Assembly (NCBI GenBank): GCA_012960535.1
Contig: DUBB01000002.1
Coordinates: forward strand, 129,866-174,216
DNA length: 44,351 nucleotides
DNA from: Gammaproteobacteria bacterium
GTDB taxonomy: Bacteria > Pseudomonadota > Gammaproteobacteria > Pseudomonadales > Azotimanducaceae
Reading direction: 5' to 3'
In this document: piece after piece, positions 33,519-42,407 of the stretch
How positions within the stretch are numbered: position 1 is the stretch's first letter
Layout: each line of letters begins with the position of its first letter
Made by a program: the position numbers and the translations under genes
Notes under the pieces: generated by a model
Seen by the model: only the letters and a program-made list of their open reading frames with translations
The model's database searches: none
Told to the model about the DNA's origin: nothing

Positions 33519-33958
33519 CAAACAAAACTTAGCACCCTGGCGGGTGGTTTCAGGTCAATTTCTGGCATTGATTGGAAATGATAAAGATGTGATGAACATC
33601 GGCAGTCGCTCGCCCCGAAACCGGTTATTGGATTTGCAGCGTCAACGACTGCTATCGTCTCCGACCAGGTACATTCCAGACGTAGTTGTGGCTGATACCA
33701 GACCTCACGGGTGGTCGTGTGCGGTAACAGATAGTCAATGTGCCAGCGCATTTTTTTCTCTGATCTCATGTGCCGACCGACCCGAGCCTTGAGGCCGCCG
33801 GGACCAAACGCGCTGCCGACGTATAAATAGTAACCTGGCTGGAATTGGCGGGTTGACTGACGGCCAATTGTTATTTGTCTATGCCCGTCGAGATTAACCA
33901 CCAGAACATAGGTGCCAGGGGTAGAATTCAAGCCATCTTCAATGGATTTATCTGGCAT
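33515..33958 (-). CDS. GIY-YIG (DUF123) Uri-type nuclease-like protein
   Basis: A 147-residue protein of the DUF123/COG1833 group. Diagnostic parts are GTYVLVVNLD, the YYLYVGSAFGPGGLKARVGRH core (GIY-YIG-like) and RWHIDYLL, with a late CSSHLYHF. Members are predicted nucleases but their role is not settled. ATG 33958 follows GGAG. The last codon and stop interlock with the end of the convergent Rieske gene, sharing TTAG at 33515-33518. Confidence 0.85.
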   Translation of the reverse strand: MPDKSIEDGLNSTPGTYVLVVNLDGHRQITIGRQSTRQFQPGYYLYVGSAFGPGGLKARVGRHMRSEKKMRWHIDYLLPHTTTREVWYQPQLRLECTWSETIAVVDAANPITGFGASDCRCSSHLYHFQSMPEIDLKPPARVLSFVC

Positions 33959-34009
33959 GTGCTGCTCCGTGCGGGATTGGTCTGGCTGGTTTTTCTAGTG
34001 GAACTGCAA

Positions 34010-35245
34010 TCAACTACCGCTGACGATGGCGGTGTTGCCAGTTGAATGCGCTGTTGGTAGCACGATTCGATTATAAAAGAGGCTATAGGCATATTGGTAA
34101 TCAAGCCCCTCGTAGACATTCCAGCCCGTGAATACGCCGATCAGATCGAGCTCGGGCACGATCAAGGCAAACTGACCACCCCAACCCCAGCTGCCATACA
34201 TGACAGGCCCTCCATCCGTGCCGTCATTGTAGATCCACCATTGATAACCGTAGCCGACGTTGAAATCCGGATCATCCGGAAAGGTATCAATAACGTGGGG
34301 CTGAACGGATCTTGTTACCCACTCAGATGGTATGACCTGTTTGTCATTCCACAGGCCTTCGGTTTCGTACAGCAGGGCAAAACGAGCGAAGTCCTGAGCC
34401 GTGAAGTAAAGGCCACCGGCGACATCCTTGAAGCCTTCGGGTGCATCTTTCCAGAAATATTTTTTTATGCCGATGGGTTTAAAAAGCAGTTGGTTGGCAT
34501 AAGCGTCAAGCGCTTGTCCCGTCGCTGTCGATACGATCTCGGACATAAGTTGCGTGTTCGTACTGTTGTACTTATAGGTCGTTCCCTGGTCATGAGCTAT
34601 CGGTTTGTTGAGCAGGTAAGCCACCCAGTCGTCGCTTGATTCAACCCGGATGGCATCGTTGTTTGGGTCCCAGTAAGAGACGTCTTCTTCCCACTCGAAG
34701 CCAGGCCGCATGGTCAGGATATTATCCAGGGAGATCTCGGATTTTTGTGGATCACTTATATTACGATGGGGCAGGAGTTCGCCCAACACGGCACTGGTGC
34801 CGGGTAGATCGCCCCGGGCAATGGCGATGCCCACCAGTGCTGACATAACACTCTTGGTGCTTGATTGTATGCTGTGCAAATTGCTTGACCGGTAATAGGG
34901 ATGCCAGTTGATGTCGTAGTAGTTCCAGGGCCCTGGTTCGTTACTCACAAGTGGTGCGTTAATCTTCTGGTAATCGTTTTCATAATAGGCTTCAAAGACC
35001 ATACGGCCATTGCGGATGATCAGCATAGAGTCAACGTAACCGTGCTGGCCAGACCGGAATTCCTTGTCTAATGCTGCAATCGCTTTTCCATCAAGGCCTT
35101 CCTGTTCGGGCGTGGACAGTTGCCAGTCCTCGCCGGGCCAGGACTGAATGTCACTGGCAAGTAGGGCCTGTCCTGGTGATTCGGCGTCTGTGCAGGCAGC
35201 CAGCATCAGGCTAAAGCAAAGTGTGAGCAAGGTAAATCGAGTCAT
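34010..35245 (-). CDS. Serine hydrolase of the beta-lactamase (class C/PBP-like) fold, lipoprotein
   Basis: A 411-residue member of PF00144. The catalytic SxxK is SSTKSVMSALVG, the YxN-type motif is YKYNSTNTQLM, and the KTG-like region is in the YGSWGWGGQFALIVPELDL stretch. The N terminus ends in MLAAC, a clear lipobox, so it is a periplasmic lipoprotein. Family members are esterases, amidases or D-peptidases rather than drug-degrading lactamases. A second paralogous-type hydrolase lies at 37398-38561. ATG 35245 has AGGA nine bases upstream. Confidence 0.9.
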   Translation of the reverse strand: MTRFTLLTLCFSLMLAACTDAESPGQALLASDIQSWPGEDWQLSTPEQEGLDGKAIAALDKEFRSGQHGYVDSMLIIRNGRMVFEAYYENDYQKINAPLVSNEPGPWNYYDINWHPYYRSSNLHSIQSSTKSVMSALVGIAIARGDLPGTSAVLGELLPHRNISDPQKSEISLDNILTMRPGFEWEEDVSYWDPNNDAIRVESSDDWVAYLLNKPIAHDQGTTYKYNSTNTQLMSEIVSTATGQALDAYANQLLFKPIGIKKYFWKDAPEGFKDVAGGLYFTAQDFARFALLYETEGLWNDKQVIPSEWVTRSVQPHVIDTFPDDPDFNVGYGYQWWIYNDGTDGGPVMYGSWGWGGQFALIVPELDLIGVFTGWNVYEGLDYQYAYSLFYNRIVLPTAHSTGNTAIVSGS

Positions 35246-35284
35246 ATCTGAATCCTATGTCGTGCTTGATGATGATTGTTTGCG

Positions 35285-35815
35285 CTAAGCGTTATGGCGA
35301 ATATTCCATTCATTTAAGGCAGCGTTATAGTCGCCTTCTGCACCAATTTTGTGCCAGAATTTCTGCCAGTCAGCGGTTGCCGAAGACAACTGGGGATCCA
35401 TTTTTAACGGTTTATCTTTTAAGAACATTTTTATATTGGCATTCACGGTTTCACAATAGTCCAGGCCCACCTGAAAGGGGTCAATTTGTCCAGGCGTTCT
35501 GATATAGATTCCTCGTGCATAAACGGGCAATATCATACCGGGTCGTAATCTTTTTGAATAACTTTTTGCTGTCTTAATTACATCCCTCATCAGATGTATA
35601 TAGCAGGCATCCCTGCCGAAAACTTTATCCAATCGCCCTAGAAACCCTGAAATTCGATTATCAGCTTCAATGTGGTTATCGGGGTAAGCCAGGCGTTCTG
35701 GACCAAGGTATCCAATCCGGAATTCGTGGCCAGATGAGTAATTTGAAATAGGCTTGCAGGCTTCGATAAATGTTGTTGAACCGCAACGACCGGTGCTTAA
35801 TACAAAGATATTCAT
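35285..35815 (-). CDS. Short sulfotransferase-like protein
   Basis: A 176-residue protein starting MNIFVLSTGRCGSTTF, the P-loop-like PAPS phosphosulfate-binding motif of sulfotransferases. YIHLMRDVIKTAKSY resembles the 3'-phosphate-binding RDxxxxxxS motif. It is shorter than common sulfotransferases (over 220 residues) and lacks the usual GxxGxxK at the C terminus, so it may be a minimal or C-terminally truncated member. It sits 40 bases upstream of the serine hydrolase on the same strand. The ribosome binding site is weak. Confidence 0.72.
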   Translation of the reverse strand: MNIFVLSTGRCGSTTFIEACKPISNYSSGHEFRIGYLGPERLAYPDNHIEADNRISGFLGRLDKVFGRDACYIHLMRDVIKTAKSYSKRLRPGMILPVYARGIYIRTPGQIDPFQVGLDYCETVNANIKMFLKDKPLKMDPQLSSATADWQKFWHKIGAEGDYNAALNEWNIRHNA

Positions 35816-36049
35816 GATAGGCAGTCGATAGTGAGAACCTGAATTGGCATGAAATAATAAGTCACCTTTGCCGCAATTGACACTCGAGCAGGGCAGGTCC
35901 TGGCGCCGATGGACAGCGCCTGAGTTTCCAGTGCATCGTGGTGTTGGCCGGGCCTGGGCAAGCCCTGGATCCCACGCTCAGGATGCTTGCTGATGCTGAA
36001 CGACTTGTGCCGTGATCCACAGCAGGTCCCAGTCTTACCTATTCACTGG

Positions 36050-37216
36050 TTAAATCTGGTAAAGGTTCTTTGCGTTGTCATGGGTGATTTTAGTTTTTAC
36101 TGTATCTTCAAAATCTTTAAAGATCTCCTGTAATACGTCAATAGAGCAGGGCCAGGTCGAATCTGTGTGGGGATAATCCGAGCCCCACATCAGGTTTTCC
36201 TCACCGATCAAGTGCCGGGTGAGCAGCGCCGGCAGATCATCCTCCAGGGTTGCATAAAACTGCCGGTTCCAGATTTCCTGGGGGGAAGCGCCACGATAAG
36301 GTTCCGTGGTTTGCCGCAGTTCGCGTTGCAGGCCCTGATCCACTCGGCCAAGCCAGTGGGCGATCCAGCCGGCATTAAACTCGGCAACCACTATCTTCAG
36401 CTGCGGGTGTCTTTCACAGACACCTCTGCACATCAGTTCAATTATGGTTCTCTGCACCGTTGCCTGTGATCCTGCATAGTCAGCAATGCTGTCGCGCGGG
36501 AGTTTCGCCCCTCGCCGGGATTTCGGCAGGTAGGCATTACAGCCGACATGCATGGATAAGGGGAATCCTGCCTCTTCCGCCAGGCTCCAGATGGGCTCGT
36601 AAGCCAGATCAAAATAGGGTCGATCCGCTGGTGATGTACAGGGAATACAACCCCCTTTAAAGCCGAGCTTGATGACTCGCTCGAGTTCATCTCGCCCTCT
36701 AACAGGATCCTGCAGTGGTATGGCTGCCAATCCATAGAGGCGGCTTTTTGCGGCAGTCGCGTAGTCGTGCAACCAGTCGTTATAATTTTTTTGAATGGCG
36801 ACCAGTAATTCCACATTGGGGAAATTGAACATGGAAAAGAAACCGGGATACAGGAACTCAGCGCCAATACCATCTGCATCCTGATCCTGATATCGCTTGG
36901 CTCCGTCTCGCAATCCCGCTCTCATGCCCTGGTAGCCCTTGGCAAACAATTCGATAAGTTCCGGGTCCTGCATGTTTGCCACATCGGGCTTGTGGCCGGA
37001 TTTTCTCTGTAGTGGGGATTTACGAGAAAGGCGGGTAGCGGCCATGCCCATTTGCGCCACATTAATACCCCGGGGACTACGCTCGGGGATTACGATACAG
37101 TCAGCCTGGTCACCGACGCTCATCAGACGCGGTGCTTGGTCTCCGAACCGTTCGGCAAGCCCAGTGAATACCTCAGGTCCTTCAACGACATGGGAATCAG
37201 CTGATATGGGTTTCAT
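36050..37216 (-). CDS. Amidohydrolase 2 family enzyme (decarboxylase/hydratase-like TIM barrel)
   Basis: A 388-residue PF04909 protein, of the ACMSD/gamma-resorcylate decarboxylase-like group. The motif near the N terminus is SADSHVVE (DxH rather than HxH), the middle carries FPLSMHVGC with a metal histidine, and MWGSDYPHTDSTWP near the end supplies the conserved Asp and His. Such enzymes decarboxylate or hydrate aromatic-catabolism intermediates, which suits the nearby Rieske and flavin monooxygenases. ATG 37216 is used: it lies six bases after AGGAG. It is not closely related to the amidohydrolase at 116-1120. Confidence 0.9.
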   Translation of the reverse strand: MKPISADSHVVEGPEVFTGLAERFGDQAPRLMSVGDQADCIVIPERSPRGINVAQMGMAATRLSRKSPLQRKSGHKPDVANMQDPELIELFAKGYQGMRAGLRDGAKRYQDQDADGIGAEFLYPGFFSMFNFPNVELLVAIQKNYNDWLHDYATAAKSRLYGLAAIPLQDPVRGRDELERVIKLGFKGGCIPCTSPADRPYFDLAYEPIWSLAEEAGFPLSMHVGCNAYLPKSRRGAKLPRDSIADYAGSQATVQRTIIELMCRGVCERHPQLKIVVAEFNAGWIAHWLGRVDQGLQRELRQTTEPYRGASPQEIWNRQFYATLEDDLPALLTRHLIGEENLMWGSDYPHTDSTWPCSIDVLQEIFKDFEDTVKTKITHDNAKNLYQI

Positions 37217-37397
37217 GGTCATCTCCTGAAGTCGTATCAATAGCTAGCACTGTGTAGAGTAGATTATGGGTTCGCCAGAACAGAATTTACCAGTAATCAG
37301 GGTTTAGGGTATAGCTGGATTTCCTGCCTTGCGATCGCTTAAGAATTCTTTCCGTCAAGATTGCTTCGGTTTGGATTACAGTCATGCAAGCCTTCAG

Positions 37398-38561
37398 TCA
37401 CTGCAGAGGTGGATTTGCTGACGTGTCTAGGAGCCTGGCCAGGTAGATGTCGATTATTTGATTCGTTATGTCCGTGGCATTGACCTCCAGGGTGTTACAG
37501 AAGGTCACCACTGAAAACTGAAGATCAGTAAATCGCGCGTAGTGGCTGTTAAAAGCAACCCATTGACCTGCGTGACCGACTCGCTTTAACCCTTTATATA
37601 GGCTTGATTCCAGGCCGAAGCCGTAGCCATATTCGAGTTGTGATTGTTTTTCTCTGGTGTGCTCGCTGGGCCTCTCCATGAGTTCTATTAGAGTCTGGTC
37701 GCCGTTGCCTAAGCGATTGTGATAGTAGTTTTGGTCCCAAAGGATAAAATCGTCGATTGTGGTATAGATGCCACCATCACCAACCCAGGCTAGGTTTGTT
37801 TCAAATATTTCGTACTTGCCATTTTCTGATGGCCGATAACCCGTTGCCCGGTCGGTTATGACTCGGTTTACATTGTCGTTAAAAGAGCTCTTCTTCATTT
37901 TTAGTGGCTCAAATATATTCTCCTGTGCGAATTCGCGCAGGCTTTGTCCACTGACAGCCTCGACCACCTGGCTTAACAGAAAATAGGCACTGTTACTGTA
38001 CCGGAACTTTTGGTTCGGCGGTGAGTGTAGAGGCAGCTGGCTTAGAATCGCCATAAATTCAGAAGTAGTGAGGTAATCCTCATTTCCCCAGCGAAAGGGT
38101 TCACTATTTACATTCTTGAACGCGGTTATGTCGGCGTCCGTGTATTCAGCCATGCCGCTGGTATGCCAGAGCATGTGACGCAGGGTAACGGGGGACTGAT
38201 AGTTGATGAGACCAGGCAGGTATTCGTGTACATCTGCATCCAGGGACAGCTTGCCTTGTTCCTCGAGTAACAGGATCGCTATGGCTGTAAATTGCTTGGA
38301 TACAGAGCCTATACGAAATACAGACTTTGAAGACAGCGGGATACCATATTCAAGATTGGCGGCGCCATAATTGCCGCGGTGAATGAAATCGCCTCTGTAA
38401 ATGATGCCAACAGAGCATCCGGGCTGGCTTTGCGTATCTATGCTGCTGAACAGAGAGTCCACAGCAATCGACTGGGCTTGCCAATTATCAGGCTTCACCT
38501 GGTCGCAGGCCGGAATCGCTGTACAGATCGCAATCAAACAGCTTGTTACTAAGCCTTTCAT
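37398..38561 (-). CDS. Serine hydrolase of the beta-lactamase fold, lipoprotein, second
   Basis: A 387-residue PF00144 protein. Catalytic SxxK is SVSKQFTAIAILLLEEQ, the tyrosine motif is FRYSNSAYFLLSQV, and the HxG-like motif is VGHAGQWVAFNS. The N terminus ends IPAC followed by DQ, a lipobox. It is divergent from the MarR regulator gene across 150 bases, so that regulator may control it. The substrate is unknown; ester or D-amino-acid peptide hydrolysis is typical. Confidence 0.92.
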   Translation of the reverse strand: MKGLVTSCLIAICTAIPACDQVKPDNWQAQSIAVDSLFSSIDTQSQPGCSVGIIYRGDFIHRGNYGAANLEYGIPLSSKSVFRIGSVSKQFTAIAILLLEEQGKLSLDADVHEYLPGLINYQSPVTLRHMLWHTSGMAEYTDADITAFKNVNSEPFRWGNEDYLTTSEFMAILSQLPLHSPPNQKFRYSNSAYFLLSQVVEAVSGQSLREFAQENIFEPLKMKKSSFNDNVNRVITDRATGYRPSENGKYEIFETNLAWVGDGGIYTTIDDFILWDQNYYHNRLGNGDQTLIELMERPSEHTREKQSQLEYGYGFGLESSLYKGLKRVGHAGQWVAFNSHYARFTDLQFSVVTFCNTLEVNATDITNQIIDIYLARLLDTSANPPLQ

Positions 38562-38677
38562 TTTCTTGTCATCTTCTTTTCCTGGACAGAGCAGTTTTTG
38601 GTCAACTTTAGCATCCTCTCTTAATAAATTTCTTGAAAATTACAACGCAGTTTTACGAATTTTTCCTACCTATGCTA

Positions 38678-38683
38678 TATAAT
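38678..38683 (+). promoter_or_regulatory. Candidate -10 box of the MarR gene
   Basis: A perfect TATAAT lies 28 bases before the MarR start, in an AT-rich stretch. The best -35-like sequence (TTTACG, 38652-38657) is 20 bases upstream, so the -35 is weak. The position in the divergent gap suggests autoregulation, but no convincing palindrome was found. Confidence 0.45.
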
Positions 38684-38711
38684 GCGTTGCTAATTTATTG
38701 AAGTCGACGCT

Positions 38712-39179
38712 ATGCCTGATAGACAGCAACCGTTGCACATTTTTGCCGGCTTGGCTAAGGCGATTGACTGGTATGATGTCAGCTTGCAGTCGATACTGAG
38801 AAAATTCGAACTGACTTCGGTCAATCGAACGCAGTCAATGATACTGGTTCACATTGCCAGAAGTGTAAAGCGGCCCTCTGAAATCGCACGGGAGATGGGT
38901 ACAACCCGTCAAAACATTCATGCTATGGCAAGCCATCTGATTGAAAACCATATTATTAAGCAGGTCAGCGATCCCTGTGATGGTCGAGCTAAACAGTATG
39001 AGTTTTCGGACGATGCACTTGAACTGCGGGATGCCGTGCTTCATATCCTGTCTCACCTTGATCGTGTACTGGCTGCCAGAGTTGGCGAAGAAGCCGTACA
39101 AGCCCTGCACAAGGCCTTTTCTGTGGATTGGGGCCCCTATGTAACCGATGCCGAGCAAGAAATAATGGGGTCAGAGTAA
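38712..39179 (+). CDS. MarR-family transcriptional regulator
   Basis: A 155-residue winged-helix regulator. The DNA-binding part reads TQSMILVHIARSVKRPSEIAREMG then TTRQNIHAMASHLIENHII, and the wing is DPCDGRAKQYEFSD, all typical of MarR. It has helical dimerisation ends. It likely responds to a small aromatic or lipophilic ligand and controls a neighbour such as the divergent serine hydrolase. The stop codon lies inside the GGGGTCAGAGTAA flank of the RAYT element, so the last few residues (EIMGSE) may be element-derived. Confidence 0.9.
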   Translation: MPDRQQPLHIFAGLAKAIDWYDVSLQSILRKFELTSVNRTQSMILVHIARSVKRPSEIAREMGTTRQNIHAMASHLIENHIIKQVSDPCDGRAKQYEFSDDALELRDAVLHILSHLDRVLAARVGEEAVQALHKAFSVDWGPYVTDAEQEIMGSE

Positions 39180-39197
39180 GGTGCCAGAGTAAAACCG
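39167..39197. repeat. GGGGTCAGAGT flank of the RAYT element
   Basis: Contains GGGGTCAGAGTAAGG then GCCAGAGTAAAACCG. It begins within the last codons of the MarR gene and lies immediately beside the RAYT remnant. It matches the solo copy at 24454-24484. Confidence 0.65.
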
Positions 39198-39202
39198 GCG
39201 GG

Positions 39203-39586
39203 TTAGGTTCGCATGGTTTTGATCTGTTCTCTGAACTGCTCTGTTCCCAGCACCAATCCTGAATTGATACAGCATCTGATTTTTGCAATAGCACCTACTG
39301 TCAGCGATTTGCTAATTTGTTGACGATAGGCAGTTTGTCGATCTTTGGTTGATTCTCCCAGGGAGGTGTAGAGTGGATGCGGCGACCACATTGTCGCTAG
39401 GTCACCGAAAGCATGAGATCTGTAGCTTGACCATTTATAAGAACCCGGGTCTTGAACTATTCCGGATCTAACTGGATTTAGTTCTATGTAATGTAGGCAC
39501 TTTATTAGATATCGGCTATCCTGGATCAGCGATGATCTGAAGCGATCTTCGAACAGGGTACCAGTTCGAGCATATCGGTTGCTAAA
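39203..39586 (-). pseudogene. Truncated REP-associated tyrosine transposase (RAYT, Y1 type)
   Basis: On the minus strand an open frame reads NRYARTGTLFEDRFRSS, then CLHYIELNPVRSGIV, WSSYRSHAFGD and WSPHPLYTSLGES, finishing with SGLVLGTEQFREQI. This is the C-terminal two thirds of a RAYT protein. The N-terminal part with the HUH metal-binding histidines is missing: the frame closes at a TGA around 39587-39589 and there is no start. It is therefore inactive. The break coincides with the start of an SDR gene fragment on the other strand. Confidence 0.85.
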
Positions 39587-39841
39587 TCAGCGGCGCTGGG
39601 ATTGATGCGCAATCTGTCTCGGGAGGTTGGCCACGGTAGCGTAACCATTAATGCTCTGTCACTTGGGGCCATGGATAATTTTGATGATTTTACCAATATT
39701 GCTACCATAGCGACCGCAGTAGATCGGGCTGGCACGGCCGTGGATGTGGCTGCGGCCAGCCTTTATCTTATCTCCGATGAAGCCAGTTGGATGATGACCG
39801 GTCAGACCAGCGTGCTTAATGGCGGTAGCAGCACGGCTTAA
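39572..39841 (+). pseudogene. Truncated short-chain dehydrogenase (SDR), C-terminal fragment
   Basis: A plus-strand fragment encodes the C-terminal third of an SDR: SVAKSAALGLMRNLSREVG, TINALSLGAMDN, AGTAVDVAAASLYLISDEASWMMTGQ and a final VLNGGSSTA. The YxxxK lysine is present, but the tyrosine position reads Ile because one base of TAT-TCG is absent at the junction. The N-terminal Rossmann part is missing. The 9-bp ATATCGGTT (39572-39580) can be read as part of both the RAYT and the SDR, so the two fragments appear to be joined at a microhomology. Confidence 0.82.
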
Positions 39842-39953
39842 TTTTCTGAAGAAATTCCACAGGGTAGTTCAACTAAACCGCGACGCATAATTCATCACCT
39901 GAACCGAATGTACCCCAGCTGCGGTTAGGGAATGTTTCCGAGGACCACAAAAT

Positions 39954-42272
39954 TTAGAATCTGTATCTGACTTTCACCGTGAAGTTATCTGCCTGCGGAT
40001 CATTCCAAGGACGTTTGTACAATTTGCCCAAGCTGTCCTCTTCATCAAATTCAATTATTCTTCCCCCTTTTGAATAAACCACATAGACATAAGCTAAAGG
40101 CATAATTTCATAGCGATACCTAATTTGGAAAGCTAAGTCACTCAAACTAAATGGAGGAAGCGCCATTTCAATGAGGTTCAAGGACCCGGAGACATCTCCA
40201 AGATAGGCCTTTGGCTTTCTAGCCGTGAAAGCGACCATTTGAGCTTTCATCCTCAACTCATGTTTATCACCACCAAACCAGTTCATTGATGCAACAGTCG
40301 TTCTTTGGTTTTTTGTATAGGTGCCTAATAAATTATCTTCAACCCAATTTAACCAATCGTCTTCTTTGCTTTGATGGTACATCAAAGAGAAACTGAGGTT
40401 ATCTCTGGGAGAGAAATTAATCATAGCCATATAATTAGTTGCGAAACCTAATTCCGAAAACCATTGAGAGCCTTTTTCTCTATTCACCTGCAAGACGTAA
40501 TTGAAGAATTTTGTTGATGGCCCCATGAATTGCAACATCGTTCCATAATTCACAGGTTTATTGATATAGGGGGCAGCAGCACTGCCTCTGGTTGTCCAAA
40601 AATCTTTGCCTGAAGTTCTATAAAAATTTGTGAATCCAAAACCAGAAGTATTCTTAAAGTTACTCCTGTAAGTCATATAGACAGATTGACTCGCTTTATC
40701 TAGGTCTGCATTGCCTTCAAAGCCAAAGCCCGCTTCAATTTCACTTGAAAGAAGGGCAGAGGACTCGTCATAGTCGGAGAACTTAAAACCGTTAAAGTTG
40801 CCAATCCAAAACGAATTATCAATCATTTGATAACCCATATCCGATATATCCATTTCTTCAGAAAATAATAAGACGTTCATATTGTGCCAGCGTCCCTTTC
40901 TAGGAGAAGCCGTTAGGTTTAATCTCAATCCTTCTCCTGACTTACTGGTTCCGTCCAACCCTTGCTCCACGTTTGAACTAATAAATACCGTATCTATCCG
41001 CAATTTATCTGTAGGTCGATAGGTCAAATCAACTGAATGCACCGTCGCCTGCCTATCCAGAACCGGTCTTTCTGTGTAAGTTCCTAAATAACCCAGAGAA
41101 TAATTATCAGCATTTTTCCTTGTCCTAAATGCATAAAAATCTTTACCCTGGCTGAATTGCTCGTCAGCTTCAGAAGCCACCAGGAACCCGAAGTCCAGGC
41201 TCTCGTTTTGCTGGGTGTATCGTATGGCATAGTCTATGTCAGTAATGCCGACTTGGTTTGACTCACAAATATTTTTTAAAGAATCGGCGTATTCAGCACA
41301 ATTATAATCTGGAGCTGATCCGATTCTTCGGGTGTTTATGATGTAAAAGAATTCAGAGCCTTTGACATCAAACAAAGAGTGGTTTTCTGAAAAGAAAGGT
41401 CTTTTATCTGAATAAAAGGTTTCACTTGACGAGAAGTTGACCACGAGCTCATCGCTTTCAACTTGTCCAAAATCGGGATTTAACGCTATGTTTAGTTGTT
41501 TACCCGAGTCAATTTTCCAAAATATTTCCATTCCTGTCTTGGTCGCTACATCTCCTAAAATCCTGTCTTCGGTAATGTTTACGTATGGGAAAAAATCCAC
41601 CTTTGAAACGCTATAATTATTAAAGTCATATTCTTCGAAAAGAGACATGAATTTCTCTTGTCTTGGATTCCCTTTTATTGAGGTATTTACCCGATTTTCA
41701 GCGACTACCATTCGCCAAAAAGCTAATTTTACCTTTCTGACCTCCCCTTCCTGAGCCTTCATTGGAGCAACACTCCAGGGAATAAACATTTCAGCAAACC
41801 AGGCATCTCCTTCAATATGGGTAGCCGAATCCCAATCCGCATCCCAGTCAGCATTAGCCTGGTTTTCATTGATATAAATACTGTCACTTATTGAGCCGCC
41901 AGCAGAAATCGTAAACCCATAGGCAGTGAGGCCATCGCCATCAAAATCGATGGCTATACCAGCCTTATCGGCATTTGCCCTTTCGTTATCCCTTTCGTGC
42001 TTGTTCGCACGTATGGATTCTTCTGGCTGCTCATTAATGAAGCCGAAATACATGCCTTTCTCGTCTTGTTGAATTAAGACTTTTTGAAAATGTTTTGGCT
42101 CAGCCAGAGAAAATGGCATTGATTCATAGTACTTGGTCCACTCTCGGGCAGAAGACCAATCCGCGTCGTCTAAAACACCATCGATCTTGATATCCGCTGA
42201 ATAAATTGGCCATACAATAAAGAAAGAGAACGTTAAGACGAGAGAGGGGAAAAGTTTAAGCTTTCGACGCAA
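39954..42272 (-). CDS. CBM9-like/DUF5916 outer-membrane beta-barrel protein
   Basis: A 772-residue exported protein. After a signal peptide (LFPSLVLTFSFFIVWPIYSA) comes a CBM9-type beta-sandwich beginning IKIDGVLDDADW with GIAIDFDGDGLTAYGF, then a DUF5916 barrel region with SSETFYSDKRPFFSENHSLFD and a C terminus ending RYRF, the aromatic end typical of outer-membrane barrels. The start is TTG 42272 behind AGGAG; no ATG fits. The gene is AT-rich compared with the rest: by hand count 40621-40680 has 17 of 60 G+C, against 37 of 60 at 25201-25260. It lies between a transposase scar and an integrase remnant, so it was probably acquired. A role in polymer or glycan handling or uptake is likely. Confidence 0.87.
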   Translation of the reverse strand: MRRKLKLFPSLVLTFSFFIVWPIYSADIKIDGVLDDADWSSAREWTKYYESMPFSLAEPKHFQKVLIQQDEKGMYFGFINEQPEESIRANKHERDNERANADKAGIAIDFDGDGLTAYGFTISAGGSISDSIYINENQANADWDADWDSATHIEGDAWFAEMFIPWSVAPMKAQEGEVRKVKLAFWRMVVAENRVNTSIKGNPRQEKFMSLFEEYDFNNYSVSKVDFFPYVNITEDRILGDVATKTGMEIFWKIDSGKQLNIALNPDFGQVESDELVVNFSSSETFYSDKRPFFSENHSLFDVKGSEFFYIINTRRIGSAPDYNCAEYADSLKNICESNQVGITDIDYAIRYTQQNESLDFGFLVASEADEQFSQGKDFYAFRTRKNADNYSLGYLGTYTERPVLDRQATVHSVDLTYRPTDKLRIDTVFISSNVEQGLDGTSKSGEGLRLNLTASPRKGRWHNMNVLLFSEEMDISDMGYQMIDNSFWIGNFNGFKFSDYDESSALLSSEIEAGFGFEGNADLDKASQSVYMTYRSNFKNTSGFGFTNFYRTSGKDFWTTRGSAAAPYINKPVNYGTMLQFMGPSTKFFNYVLQVNREKGSQWFSELGFATNYMAMINFSPRDNLSFSLMYHQSKEDDWLNWVEDNLLGTYTKNQRTTVASMNWFGGDKHELRMKAQMVAFTARKPKAYLGDVSGSLNLIEMALPPFSLSDLAFQIRYRYEIMPLAYVYVVYSKGGRIIEFDEEDSLGKLYKRPWNDPQADNFTVKVRYRF

Positions 42273-42407
42273 GATAGTTACTCCTGAAAATGAAGTGGCA
42301 TTGTAAAGTTAGGGTTCCCGAATACAAGATTTTGGAAAGGAAGTTAGTAAAATATGATGCCGCACAGTATACGTTGTCTGACCATCTGGAGCCACTGAGA
42401 CATAATT

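Noticed and set aside
34010..38561. Calling the two serine hydrolases beta-lactamase resistance genes
   Set aside because: They have the fold and the SxxK motif, but PF00144 is mostly esterases and peptidases. Both are lipoproteins with divergent third motifs.
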